Shown here piece after piece: positions 9,257 through 18,904 of a stretch of 64,000 bases of DNA. Where the stretch lies: contig JADZEK010000160.1 in assembly GCA_020850595.1 (NCBI GenBank), positions 1 to 64,000 of the forward strand. The letters are read 5' to 3'. The stretch is from Anaerolineales bacterium (GTDB taxonomy: Bacteria; Chloroflexota; Anaerolineae; Anaerolineales; UBA6663). The notes under the pieces are model-generated. The model did no database searches, had not been told where the DNA came from, and worked only from the letters and a program-made list of their open reading frames with translations. The position numbers and the translations under genes were made by a program. How positions within the stretch are numbered: the first letter of the stretch is position 1; each line of letters begins with the position of its first letter.

Positions 9257-12200
9257 ATGGGTATTCCACTTCATCCGCTTGAGACTACTGACGCCATCCG
9301 CGACACCTACCTCCGGTATTTGAAGACGATTTACCCCTTTCAAATCCCAGACCTGCGTGAGCAGTTTTGGAAGGCGCTCGAAGAGCCTGATCTACTTGTG
9401 AAAGGGCCACTGCTGGAAGCGGCGCAGCCTTTTCAGAATGGGCAGAGCATTCACGAACTTGTGAACGCCGGCGTACTACATCGAGATTTCGCCAAGCTCA
9501 CTTCCGAGGCGCTGCCGTTTGATCGCCCATTCTACCTGCACCAGCAGCAAGCCATAGAAAAGGCGCGTGCTGGTCGCAACGTCGTCGTGTCAACCGGTAC
9601 CGGCAGCGGTAAGACCGAGGCCTTCCTTATTCCAATTCTAGATCACCTCCTTCGCGAAGACCGCGCTGGAACCTTATCACAGCCAGGCATACGGGCCTTG
9701 CTGCTGTACCCAATGAATGCGCTCGCCAACGATCAGATGAAGCGCTTGCGGCAGGTCTTGAGACAGTACCCACAGATAACATTTGGCCGGTACATTGGTG
9801 AGACCGAGGACCGACGCCCCGACGCCGAACGCACCTTTCGGCAACAATTTCCACGAGAGCCCTTGCTCAAGCACGAGCTCATTTCTCGGGAGGAGATGCA
9901 AGCCGAGCCACCTCATCTGCTGGCTACCAACTACGCCATGTTGGAGTACCTGCTGCTGCGTCCGCGAGATACGGCCTTCTTCGACGGCGCGACTGCGCAG
10001 CACTGGCGCTTTATTGTCCTTGATGAGGCACATGTTTATGATGGGGCGTCTGGCATTGAAATCGCGATGCTGCTGCGCCGGCTAAAGGACCGCGTGGTGC
10101 AGAGTCAACCTGGTCGCCTCCAAATCATGGCGACCAGCGCCACTCTCGGGCGCGGTCAAGAGGACTTTCCACGCGTTGTCCAATTCGCCAGCGAGTTGTT
10201 CGGCGAGCCTTTCGAATGGCTCTCTGATGACCCAGCGTGCCAGGATGTCGTTCAGGCAACCCGCGCGCAACTACGCACGAGCGATGTCGCTTGGGGAGAA
10301 GGCTCGCCAACGCTGTACCAATCACTGAACGTGGCTATCACAGCAGAGCCAAATGGGCAGCCTATTCCTACCCAACTGACTGCGGCTGCTCGAGCCAACG
10401 CTGTCCCCGATGCAATGGCCAGTCAGGTTGACAAAATCGCTGACAAGCTGATCGGTGATGCCACGACGGATGCTGCTTTGTTTGAGCTGCTACGTGGTGA
10501 TACCCGTGTCCGCGCACTGCATCAGGCGCTGGGCGAGCGCCCTCAATTCTTGACCGAGTTGGCGGCCCGGATGTTCCCGGATACGCCAGCCGCCTCGGAG
10601 CACCTGGTGGAACTCGTGAATCTGGCTGTTCGCGCGAGACCCGGCCCTGACAGCCATCCCCTGTTGCCGGCCCGCTATCACATTTTTGCGAGAGCGCTCG
10701 AGGGTGCCTTTGCTTGTCTGAACACTGCCGCTCATGCTGAGTCCGGTCAGCCTCGGCTCTTTCTTTCTCGTCAGGAGTGCTGTCCGCACTGCAACAGCCA
10801 GGTGTTCGAGTTAGGGGTATGCCCGCGCTGCGGAACCGCATATCTCGTCGGCGAGTTGAAACCCAAGGACGACGAGCCCGCAGAAAAGCTCTATCTGCGC
10901 CAGCTCACCGGTCCGGTACCACTCGACGAATCTCGCAAGGCGCCGATCTATTTCGTGCTTTCCGAGCAGATCACGCGCTTGGACGAGGATGAAGCTGTCG
11001 CCGAGGAGGAAGATATCGAGGCAATCAAAGAAGAGCTTGTCGCCCCCTACACCTTGTGCCTTGGCTGTGGCTTAGCGGTGCCAGCTGATGAAACTGAGAC
11101 CAAGTGCACGTGTGCGGCTTCTGTCAGGCGAATCCGAGTTCAGTATGTGGACATTAACCAGAAGGCCGAGCTACGGCGCTGTGTCGCCTGCGGTACCCGA
11201 AACAGCTCCGGCGCTGTTTACAGGCTGCTTACTGGCCAGGATGCCCCAGTTAGCGTGCTGGCCACTGCGTTCTATCAACAATTACCGCCCTCCCGGGAAA
11301 AGCGGGCCCAAAACCTACCAGGTCAAGGGCGGAAATTGCTTACGTTCGCAGATAGCCGGCAGGATGCTGCCTTTTTTGCCCCGTACCTGGAGCGCACTTA
11401 CGGTCAGGTACTGCGGCGTCGACTAATCTTGCAGACCCTGTCCAAAGATGCGCCTGGTCAACAGGGTCAATTGCGGCTACAGGATATGGTCGTGCGGCTG
11501 GTTGCGCGGGCCGAGGAGGCAGGGCTCTTTAGCCAGACTCAGGGATACGATGAAAAGCAACGTCTAATGGCCGCCTGGCTCATGCAAGAGCTTATCGCTT
11601 GGGATCACCGTATCAGCCTGGAAGGGCTTGGCCTGCTCCAATTTCGGCTCGTTCGCCCCCGTGGCTGGCAGCCCCCTGCCCCACTTCTCGCATCACCGTG
11701 GAACCTGACGCCGGAAGAGGCTTGGCTGCTTCAAGTGCTCCTGATTGACACACTCAGGCATCAGGGAGCGCTCACATTTCCACCGAACGTAGACCCTCGT
11801 GACGAGATGTTTGCGCCACGCAATAGCGCCTTCTATGTGCGTGGAGGCGATGCACTGGCGAAGCAACACGTCCTCGGCTGGATGCCAAAGCGAGGCAACA
11901 ATCGTCGTCGCGACATCCTTATGCGCTTGCTCGAGTTGTCGGGGATGGCCCCCGATGACGCCGAAGCAAACGCGACCATGGCGCTTCTAGGAATTTGGCG
12001 CGATATTTCGGATCCAAACGGCATCTGGCGCGAGCACTTGGTGGCCGAGCAACATCAACTCGCAGCTCCTGTGTTTCGTGTCAACCATGCACTCTATGAA
12101 TTCGTCCCATCGCCCGCCTCTATCCAGCGTGTCTATCGTTGCTCGCGATGCCGAGCAATTAGCTTCGTAGACCTCCGTGGCCTTTGCACAACTTATGGGT

Positions 12201-14236
12201 GTACCGGCCAACTGGAACCAATCAATACTGCGGAGCCAGGTTGGGGTGACAATCACTACCGTCACCTATACCAAGCCCTTCTGCCCGTGCCACTGTCAGC
12301 CGAAGAGCATACCGCTCAGTGGGAAAGCAAGGCTGCCTCAAGAATTCAAGATCGGTTCGTGAATGGTGAGATCAATGCGCTTAGCTGTTCAACCACCTTC
12401 GAACTGGGTGTTGACGTGGGCGAGCTCCAAGCCGTATTAATGCGAAACGTGCCACCGACGACGGCCAACTATGTCCAGCGCGCTGGGCGGGCGGGTCGGC
12501 GAACTGACACTGCCGCCATCGCGCTGACCTTTGCGCAGCGGCGTTCCCATGACCTGACGTATTTCAGTGATCCGGCTCGCATGGTAGCTGGCAAGATCAA
12601 ACCCCCGGTCATTGCGGTTGCCAATGAAAAAATCATACGGCGCCACATGCACTCGGTATTGTTCGCCGCATTTTTTCGTTGGGCAAAGGATACGTTTGGT
12701 CGCGAATTCGGCGCGAGCGCTTCAATGAGTGTCGGTGACTTTTTTGCACCAGAAGATGGGCAACTCTCTGGGCCTGACCTGTTGCGTGAGTTCGTGGCCT
12801 CGCTGCCAGTGTCTGTCTCGGCCGCAATTCAGCGGATCGTTCCTGATCGCGAGGATCTTCGTGCGGAATTGGCTACGGCTGGATGGGGGTGGATTGACCA
12901 TCTCTGGACTGACGAAAAAACCGGCCTCCTGGATCGCGTCGTTGAAGAGGTTATAAATGATTTGACGGAACTCGAGACCGCAATTTCTCAGGCAGCAGAT
13001 AAGAAGGAATTTGGTCGAGCAAGGCATTTTCAACAGGTAATCCGCACCGTACGCAGTCGGCCACTGCTCGGTTTCTTGGGTTCGCGTAGCATTCTCCCGA
13101 AGTATGGCTTTCCTACGGATGTTGTTGAGTTGCGGACCAACCATCTGGAGTACCCCGAAGCACAGCGCGTTGAACTGCAACGAGATCTGCGGATTGCCAT
13201 TGCTGAATATGCGCCTGGTGGTGAGGTTGTTGCTGCGAAGCGGGTTTGGGTAAGTGGCGGAATTAATCGCCCGCCCAATCGCATGTGGGACGAGCGGTTT
13301 TATGTTGTCTGCCCGATTTGCAGCCGTTTCCAGAGTGGCCAACAGGAGCTCGGTAGCACCTGCGTTGCTTGTGGCGGCAACCTCGCACAAGGACGCCGCC
13401 TTGCCGGGCAGTTTATTCGCCCCGAGTTTGGTTTCCTAGCCGAGTATAAGGAGCCGAGGCTTTCTGGTGAGTCTCGCCCGCAACGGCTTTATTCGTCTCG
13501 CGTATATTTCTCGGATTACCGCCTTCCGGAGGGCGCAACACAGGGCCAGACTGATCCGCAACCGGTGGCCGCGCTCTCAAGTGACGCCGTGCAGCTCTGG
13601 CAGCGGTATAGCCGCTATGGTTGGTTGGCGCTTGTTAATGCTGGTCCATTGGGCCGCGGTTTTCGCGTTTGCTTCACGTGTGGATTTGCAGAGCCAGTGC
13701 CTTTTATCGTGATAGGCCAACGCAGGCAGAAACCAAAACCGCACAAAAACCCAAAGACTGGCCACGAATGTAGTGGCCTCACGAGCACACGCCATCTGGG
13801 CCACGAATTTGGGACCGATGTGCTCGAATTGCGCTTCACAGGCTTCCTGGCGAACGACCCCGACTATACCCTGTGGTACTCCACCATGTACGCCCTGCTG
13901 GAAGGCGCGAGCGATGCGTTAGGCATCAGGCGCGACGATCTGGACGGCACCGTTTATCGGCATTCTGACAGCCCGATCCCGGCGCTCATTCTCTACGACA
14001 ATGTGCCGGGTGGCGCTGGTCACGTTCGACGCATCTCCGAAGAACTGCCAGCCACCCTGAAAGCGGCCTGGACGCGCATGGCGCGCGAATGCTGTGGCGA
14101 AGATACGAGCTGCTATGAGTGCCTCCGGAATTTTCGCAACCAGCCTTTCCATGACCAACTGAAAAGGAGCCGGGCCCGTGACTATCTAGGACGGATCCTC
14201 GAAGCGTCTAGCCTGCTCGAACCTACCAATAAATAG
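9257..14236 (+). CDS. DEAH-box helicase with C-terminal DUF1998, DruE-like
   Basis: This superfamily 2 helicase has about 1659 residues. Visible motifs are Walker A TGTGSGKT (Lys119), motif Ia YPMNALANDQ, DEAH at 256-259, SAT motif III, and QRAGRAGRR motif VI from Gln1074. Between the two helicase lobes are inserted zinc-ribbon cysteine sets (CPHC...CPRC near 505-525, then CLGC and CVAC). The C-terminal third has another CPIC...CVAC pair and a DUF1998 domain with VPGGAGHVRRI and a cysteine cluster (CC...CYEC). Fusion to DUF1998 at this size is typical of Druantia DruE, whereas DISARM splits these parts over two genes. ATG 9257 is preceded by a GAGG; ATG 9233, overlapping the upstream stop, is an alternative. 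Function in phage defence is inferred. Confidence 0.85.
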   Translation: MGIPLHPLETTDAIRDTYLRYLKTIYPFQIPDLREQFWKALEEPDLLVKGPLLEAAQPFQNGQSIHELVNAGVLHRDFAKLTSEALPFDRPFYLHQQQAIEKARAGRNVVVSTGTGSGKTEAFLIPILDHLLREDRAGTLSQPGIRALLLYPMNALANDQMKRLRQVLRQYPQITFGRYIGETEDRRPDAERTFRQQFPREPLLKHELISREEMQAEPPHLLATNYAMLEYLLLRPRDTAFFDGATAQHWRFIVLDEAHVYDGASGIEIAMLLRRLKDRVVQSQPGRLQIMATSATLGRGQEDFPRVVQFASELFGEPFEWLSDDPACQDVVQATRAQLRTSDVAWGEGSPTLYQSLNVAITAEPNGQPIPTQLTAAARANAVPDAMASQVDKIADKLIGDATTDAALFELLRGDTRVRALHQALGERPQFLTELAARMFPDTPAASEHLVELVNLAVRARPGPDSHPLLPARYHIFARALEGAFACLNTAAHAESGQPRLFLSRQECCPHCNSQVFELGVCPRCGTAYLVGELKPKDDEPAEKLYLRQLTGPVPLDESRKAPIYFVLSEQITRLDEDEAVAEEEDIEAIKEELVAPYTLCLGCGLAVPADETETKCTCAASVRRIRVQYVDINQKAELRRCVACGTRNSSGAVYRLLTGQDAPVSVLATAFYQQLPPSREKRAQNLPGQGRKLLTFADSRQDAAFFAPYLERTYGQVLRRRLILQTLSKDAPGQQGQLRLQDMVVRLVARAEEAGLFSQTQGYDEKQRLMAAWLMQELIAWDHRISLEGLGLLQFRLVRPRGWQPPAPLLASPWNLTPEEAWLLQVLLIDTLRHQGALTFPPNVDPRDEMFAPRNSAFYVRGGDALAKQHVLGWMPKRGNNRRRDILMRLLELSGMAPDDAEANATMALLGIWRDISDPNGIWREHLVAEQHQLAAPVFRVNHALYEFVPSPASIQRVYRCSRCRAISFVDLRGLCTTYGCTGQLEPINTAEPGWGDNHYRHLYQALLPVPLSAEEHTAQWESKAASRIQDRFVNGEINALSCSTTFELGVDVGELQAVLMRNVPPTTANYVQRAGRAGRRTDTAAIALTFAQRRSHDLTYFSDPARMVAGKIKPPVIAVANEKIIRRHMHSVLFAAFFRWAKDTFGREFGASASMSVGDFFAPEDGQLSGPDLLREFVASLPVSVSAAIQRIVPDREDLRAELATAGWGWIDHLWTDEKTGLLDRVVEEVINDLTELETAISQAADKKEFGRARHFQQVIRTVRSRPLLGFLGSRSILPKYGFPTDVVELRTNHLEYPEAQRVELQRDLRIAIAEYAPGGEVVAAKRVWVSGGINRPPNRMWDERFYVVCPICSRFQSGQQELGSTCVACGGNLAQGRRLAGQFIRPEFGFLAEYKEPRLSGESRPQRLYSSRVYFSDYRLPEGATQGQTDPQPVAALSSDAVQLWQRYSRYGWLALVNAGPLGRGFRVCFTCGFAEPVPFIVIGQRRQKPKPHKNPKTGHECSGLTSTRHLGHEFGTDVLELRFTGFLANDPDYTLWYSTMYALLEGASDALGIRRDDLDGTVYRHSDSPIPALILYDNVPGGAGHVRRISEELPATLKAAWTRMARECCGEDTSCYECLRNFRNQPFHDQLKRSRARDYLGRILEASSLLEPTNK

Positions 14237-14245
14237 GGATGCAAT

Positions 14246-15925
14246 ATGGCCCGCATGTATCCTGAACGACTACGCACAGAAACGCTCAGCAACGCCGAAA
14301 AGGAACTGTATCGGCGGTTTGCCACGCAGCTCCCAGCTGAATTCCATGTATTTCATAGTGTGAGCTGGCAGGTGCCCGATGTCCGCTACGGGGCAAGCGA
14401 TGGCGAAGCAGACTTTCTGCTTGCCCATCCCAATCTCGGCATCATGGTCATTGAGGTCAAAGGCGGGTTGATTAGATACGATGGCCTCCAGGCGCATTGG
14501 TATAGTGGGTCTGCATCCATCAAAGATCCATTCGACCAGGCCAAGAACAACAAGTACAGCTTGCAGAAGCTCTTGAAGGGCGACCCATATTTCAGCAGTC
14601 GCTGGCTATCAATGGGCCATGCGGTCGCATTTCCCGATGTAGATGTCAAGGGGAGCTTACGCCTCGATGCACCACGCGAAATCATCCTGGATGCCAGCGA
14701 TATGGCGAATGTATTGGCCTGGGTGCAAGCGGCCTTTGCGCATTGGCACGGCCAGACCGAAGCGATAAGCACTCTGGGCGAGGCCGGCCTGCAGGCCATT
14801 GCGCGAATTCTCAGCCCATCTTGGGAACTGCGGTTGAGCCTCGCCACCATTATTCAAGAGGATGAGACCGAGATTCGGCGGCTAACCGAAGATCAGTTTC
14901 ACATTTTGGATCTGCTTGGACGAACACGACGCGCCGCGGTATCCGGCTGCGCTGGATCTGGCAAGACTACCTTGGCTGTAGAGAAGGCGATACGGTTGGG
15001 CAAACAGGGTGCGCACGTCTTGCTCACCTGTTACAACCGCCATCTGGCCGACAACCTAGCAAACGGTCTCGCCGATATCCCTGGTGTCGAAGTTGCGTCT
15101 TTTCATGCCATCGCACTGGAGTGGTGTCGGCAGGCCGGACTGTTAATCGGCCCTGCCCCTTCAGATCAAGCCTTCTTTGAAGACAGATTGCCGGATCTAC
15201 TCATGGGGGCTATTGATAAATTAGGCCCCAAGTTTGACGCCGTTATCGTAGACGAAGGGCAAGATTTCCGCGAGCATTGGTGGGTGCCGTTGCAGAGTTT
15301 CTTGCGCGATACCATGAATGGTTTTCTATTCGTGTTTTATGACGACAATCAAAAGCTATACTCAGGGGGAGGTATCCCGACAGAGTTCCTGCCATTCCCA
15401 CTTTCGCGCAATCTGCGCAACACGCAGCAGGTGCACAAGATGGTCATGAATTACTACCGATCCGGCACCATACCTGCGGCCCTTGGGCCGATTGGCCGGC
15501 CCGTAGAGGTACACGCGTACGCGGACGGCGACGCGCTCAAACAGTTACTGCGCCAGGCGCTTCACCGACTGGTCAGCCAGGAGAACGTCTCGCCTGAAGA
15601 CATCGTGGTTCTAACGCCCCGCGCAGCAGCGCGTAGCGTGCTTTGGCGGTTTGGGTCATTAGGCAACTTCAGGCTAACCGATAAATGGGCTGCCGGTGGG
15701 GCTGACATCTACTGCACCACAGTCCATTCTTTCAAGGGCCTTGAGAGCCCGGTCGTCATCCTGGCGGAGATTGATGAGCAAGCCGCTTTAGATCTCGAAA
15801 CCATCCTGTACGTGGGCTGTTCCAGGGCCGTAAGTCACTTGATTGTGTTAGCCGAATCCAACACGGCTGAAGCCATTGCCGGCCTTAAGGCCGCCGACCA
15901 AGCGCCCGGTGCAGGTTCGAACTGA
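14246..15925 (+). CDS. NERD nuclease-domain protein fused to a UvrD-type helicase
   Basis: The 559-residue protein starts with a NERD domain, a nuclease-related fold, showing Asp56 and the EVKGG strand (Glu70, Lys72), the usual metal and catalytic residues. A superfamily 1 helicase follows: Walker A GCAGSGKT at 234-241, VDEGQD at 335-340, and a C-terminal TTVHSFKGLE and LYVGCSRA. Such proteins are expected to unwind and cut DNA. The gene starts 9 bp after the DUF1998 helicase, preceded by AGGGA, so it is very likely in the same operon. It is not a standard Druantia gene, which makes it a candidate extra effector. Confidence 0.87.
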   Translation: MARMYPERLRTETLSNAEKELYRRFATQLPAEFHVFHSVSWQVPDVRYGASDGEADFLLAHPNLGIMVIEVKGGLIRYDGLQAHWYSGSASIKDPFDQAKNNKYSLQKLLKGDPYFSSRWLSMGHAVAFPDVDVKGSLRLDAPREIILDASDMANVLAWVQAAFAHWHGQTEAISTLGEAGLQAIARILSPSWELRLSLATIIQEDETEIRRLTEDQFHILDLLGRTRRAAVSGCAGSGKTTLAVEKAIRLGKQGAHVLLTCYNRHLADNLANGLADIPGVEVASFHAIALEWCRQAGLLIGPAPSDQAFFEDRLPDLLMGAIDKLGPKFDAVIVDEGQDFREHWWVPLQSFLRDTMNGFLFVFYDDNQKLYSGGGIPTEFLPFPLSRNLRNTQQVHKMVMNYYRSGTIPAALGPIGRPVEVHAYADGDALKQLLRQALHRLVSQENVSPEDIVVLTPRAAARSVLWRFGSLGNFRLTDKWAAGGADIYCTTVHSFKGLESPVVILAEIDEQAALDLETILYVGCSRAVSHLIVLAESNTAEAIAGLKAADQAPGAGSN

Positions 15926-15996
15926 TTGCATTGCCAACATCGGTCAGCTAATACTTGCATCGTCACGTGGCAGGAGTAGTGAGGAAATAGCCGAGC

Positions 15997-16203
15997 ATGG
16001 CCATGAGCACATTGAGCCTTCGCCTACCCAAGTCGCTGCCCGGCTTGCCCCGCGCGGTCGCCCCCCGGAGGGCAATCCCATTAACCAAGCGCGGATGGCA
16101 GGCTGCGAGCCCGCAGCGCGCGACCCTTGCCAACCAGGCTTATGCCGTATTATCATTTGTTCACATGCGAGTACACGCGCATCACACCGTTTACGTCTAT
16201 TGA
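15997..16203 (+). pseudogene. Possible remnant of a ribbon-helix-helix antitoxin
   Basis: The frame begins MAMSTLSLRLPKSL, which matches the first beta strand and turn of ribbon-helix-helix (CopG-like) antitoxins. The following helices are not recognisable, so the gene is broken soon after its start. No toxin gene is visible nearby. It lies at the very end of the defence island, just before the tRNA-Cys repeat. Short length makes this uncertain. Confidence 0.3.
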
Positions 16204-16322
16204 CTGGCGCCACCGAAAGCGGATGAGGTTCTCAACGAGAAAACACTGACCGCGAAGCGAAGACCCTTAGTCGGAATTTGGGCAAGGTCGAATGAGGGGC
16301 CGTAGAACACCTGTATCACGAC

Positions 16323-16367
16323 CTGCAAAACCCTCATTCGGCGGTTCAAATCCGCCCGGCGCCTCTG
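16323..16367 (+). repeat. tRNA-Cys(GCA) 3' half, 45-bp direct repeat copy 1 (attachment-site like)
   Basis: The sequence runs from the anticodon loop (CTGCAAA, anticodon GCA) through the T arm (GGCGG-TTCAAAT-CCGCC, 16340-16356) and acceptor strand CGGCGCC to two bases past the discriminator. It is identical over 45 bp to 26859-26903. The bases before it cannot form the anticodon stem or a normal D arm, so it is not a working tRNA. The 16296-16302 stretch GGGGCCG could pair with the acceptor strand with one mismatch, perhaps a remnant. A tRNA 3' half of this kind is the usual footprint of a tyrosine integrase. Confidence 0.85.
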
Positions 16368-16374
16368 TCTATCG

Positions 16375-16403
16375 AAAAGCCCTGGAATTCCAGGGCTTTT
16401 TTA
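16375..16403 (+). terminator. Intrinsic terminator after tRNA-Cys half
   Basis: The stem AAAAGCCCTGG-AATT-CCAGGGCTTTTTT is a strong hairpin with a T-run. A different hairpin follows the second copy of the tRNA repeat, as expected if both descend from tRNA genes with their own terminators. Confidence 0.85.
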
Positions 16404-16714
16404 TGCCTGCATGTCGCTCGATTAACTTTACGGGCAGCGCGACTAAGGGTTCATTTCACCTTTGCTCGCGCCGTGTCAAAGTTCTATGCGCTGGCTCCGT
16501 TGTTCTGCGATGTGTTTCCATCGGTGCTTGTCGCCAGAAATCGTGGGCAGTTGTGTAAACAGGCTCGTACGAATGAGGGACTTTCGGCCTGAGCAAATAA
16601 GAGACTTCCAGGGACGATCGAACGGCAGTTCAAGATTGACCGCTACCTAAATTCGCTTTTGCGTTAACATGTGAGCGCCCTGCGCGCGAAATCGAGGCGT
16701 CGTTTGCAGCGCCG
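16404..16714. other. Gap of about 310 bp without a gene
   Basis: The frames here are short and do not resemble proteins. The last 80 bp are AT-richer and probably hold the promoter of the regulator at 16715, but no box pair is well spaced. Nothing else is seen. Confidence 0.4.
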
Positions 16715-18847
16715 ATGCTCAGGCCAAGTTTCCTGCAGGTCTGTCGGGTGTCCACACCATCGCAACCTTTCACCTCACAGGAATGGGAACGCGCCTTCCG
16801 CGGCCGGCCTTACTTGGCTGACTTATGGCAGAAGCTGCGTCAGCCGACTGTAGCCACCGGCCGCCGGGAAACCCTAACCCTCGAAGAGCATATTCAATTG
16901 GCTCTGGCCGAAAGTCGGGCCTACGAACAGCGCGGCCGCTATGACTTGGCTTGGGCCGCCGCTCACCGCGCGCTCGAGGCCGCTCAGCGCCCGGCTGACC
17001 GCGCCGATGCCCTCAGCCAGCTCGCCTTGCTCCGCTATCGCATGGGCAGATTTGACGAAGCAGAATCGTTAGCCTCCCAGTCGCTCAATCTGGCGCCGGC
17101 CAGCTATAGCAGCGTATGGTCCAATCTAATCCTGGGTCTCTGTGCCACGACCGCCGGACAACTTGAGACCGGTGAAGCCCACTATCGCCGCGCCGAGGAT
17201 CTAAGCCTGGAGCTTGGCTACGACTATGGCCGCGCCCTGGTGCTGATTAATCTGGGGCATATGGTTTACTGGATGCGGGGACAATACGCTCTGGCGCTGG
17301 ACACCTCAGACGAGTCCCGCCGGCTGTACAGTGCGCTCGGCTTATCCATCATGTCGCACGTCACCTTCCATGCCATTATTGCCGTGCGGATGGGTGACCG
17401 GGAGCGCGCTCGCCAAGCGTTGGCCGAGCTGGCTAAGATTGTCCCACCGGGCAGTTGGCAAGCCGGTCAATTCGCCAATCTGTCCGCCCGGTTGGCCATC
17501 TTGAACGAAGATTTCGACCAGGCCGACCAATGGCTGCAACGCGCCAAGGCGATTGCCGACGCGACCGGCGACTCGCTCGTCGGGGCCACGGTGCTGACCA
17601 CCCTCAGTGCCTATTGGCGCGCGCGCGAACAGCCGGCTCAAGCGCTCGATTGGAGCGCCACCGCGATTGATCAGGCGCGGCGGAAACCTTTTCGCCTGGG
17701 CGAGGAAACGGCCCTCACGGAACATGGTCGGGCGGCGTGGGCGCTAGGCGACCAGGCCGGAGCGATGGCCGACTGGGCCGCCGCCCAACACATCGCCCAG
17801 GAACTGGGCGACGCCGTTGGGTTGGCCGAAGCCACGCTCCTGCTGGCGGCCGCGCAGCAAGCCACCGGCGCCCCCCAGGCCGAGTCCACCTGGCTGGAAG
17901 TCGCCCGGCTGATCCAATTCCGCGAGTTGGGCTTTGTATTAGAGAATGAACGAGATTTGGCCTTCCCCTCATTGGTTGCGTACAGCCGCAGCGCCGACTC
18001 AACTGTGCGCGCCGCCGCTGAGCAGCTCCTGGCGCGGCTCGAAACGGTTCCGCCACGCTCCTTGCACATCCGCGGCCTGGGCCAATTCACGGTGCGCCAG
18101 GGCGCCCGCCAGGTGCCCGACCGCAGTTGGGCGCGCCGCCGCGCGGGCGAGGTGTTCCGGTTCCTGCTCCTTCAGCCCAACCACTCCGCTGCCCGCGAGG
18201 TAGTGCTGGAACATTTGTGGCCTGACCAGGAGCCGGAGGCCGCGCAATCCCTGCTCTATCAAGCCACTTCCACGCTCCGCCGGATCCTGGAGCCCGACCT
18301 GCCCGACCGCTTCCCCTCGCGCTACTTGGCTGCCACGGCCGACACGCTTGCCCTGCTCTTGCCGCCTGGCTCACAATTGGACTTCGTCGAGTTCGAGCAG
18401 ACCCTGGCCCCCCTGTTGCGCGACCCGGATCCGCCTTTCCAGACCGAGCCGGCTCAGCAGGGCGCCGCCCAAACGCGCGCGGCCGAGCTGGAGGCGGCGC
18501 TGCAAACTTACGCCGGCGAGCTGTTCCCGGCCGACCGTTACGCCGATTGGGCTGCCGCGGCGCGCGAGCGCCTGGCCCTGCTGCATCAGGCCGGGCTGCT
18601 GCGCCTGGCCCAGTCCTACCTGGCGGCCGAGCGTTACGACCTGGCCTTGGAAACCAGCCGCCGCTTGCTTGGCCTTGACCCCTGGCGCGAAGACGCGGCG
18701 CTGGCCGGCATGCAAGCCTGCCTGGCCACGGGCGACCGTCCGGGCGCCCTGCGCCTTTATCTGACCCTCGAGCAAAACTTGCGGCAAGATCTGCATATTT
18801 CCCCGCGCGTAGACCTACAACAGTTGGCCGCCTCGCTGCGCGACTGA
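16715..18847 (+). CDS. SARP-type regulator with TPR region in front
   Basis: The 710-residue protein has TPR-like helical repeats at about 55-420, then a winged-helix DNA-binding domain (about 450-545, with RSWARRRAGEVFRFLLLQP and the VLEHLWPD helix) and a bacterial transcriptional activation domain (about 560-705). SARP regulators normally carry the DNA-binding and activation domains first and TPRs last; here the order is reversed. It probably activates a nearby gene, most simply the RHS gene downstream. There is no P-loop ATPase module, unlike the AfsR-like protein at 36562. ATG 16715 is the only good start, without a clear Shine-Dalgarno. Confidence 0.8.
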   Translation: MLRPSFLQVCRVSTPSQPFTSQEWERAFRGRPYLADLWQKLRQPTVATGRRETLTLEEHIQLALAESRAYEQRGRYDLAWAAAHRALEAAQRPADRADALSQLALLRYRMGRFDEAESLASQSLNLAPASYSSVWSNLILGLCATTAGQLETGEAHYRRAEDLSLELGYDYGRALVLINLGHMVYWMRGQYALALDTSDESRRLYSALGLSIMSHVTFHAIIAVRMGDRERARQALAELAKIVPPGSWQAGQFANLSARLAILNEDFDQADQWLQRAKAIADATGDSLVGATVLTTLSAYWRAREQPAQALDWSATAIDQARRKPFRLGEETALTEHGRAAWALGDQAGAMADWAAAQHIAQELGDAVGLAEATLLLAAAQQATGAPQAESTWLEVARLIQFRELGFVLENERDLAFPSLVAYSRSADSTVRAAAEQLLARLETVPPRSLHIRGLGQFTVRQGARQVPDRSWARRRAGEVFRFLLLQPNHSAAREVVLEHLWPDQEPEAAQSLLYQATSTLRRILEPDLPDRFPSRYLAATADTLALLLPPGSQLDFVEFEQTLAPLLRDPDPPFQTEPAQQGAAQTRAAELEAALQTYAGELFPADRYADWAAAARERLALLHQAGLLRLAQSYLAAERYDLALETSRRLLGLDPWREDAALAGMQACLATGDRPGALRLYLTLEQNLRQDLHISPRVDLQQLAASLRD

Positions 18848-18904
18848 GCTTGTCAGTTAATTGTCAAACCGATTCGGTAGGGTAAGCGCACGGCGGAGCT
18901 GGCT

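Noticed and set aside
16296-16364. A complete tRNA-Cys gene
   Set aside because: The 3' half is perfect and GGGGCCG could pair with the acceptor strand, but the anticodon stem has at most two pairs and there is no D arm, in only 69 bases.
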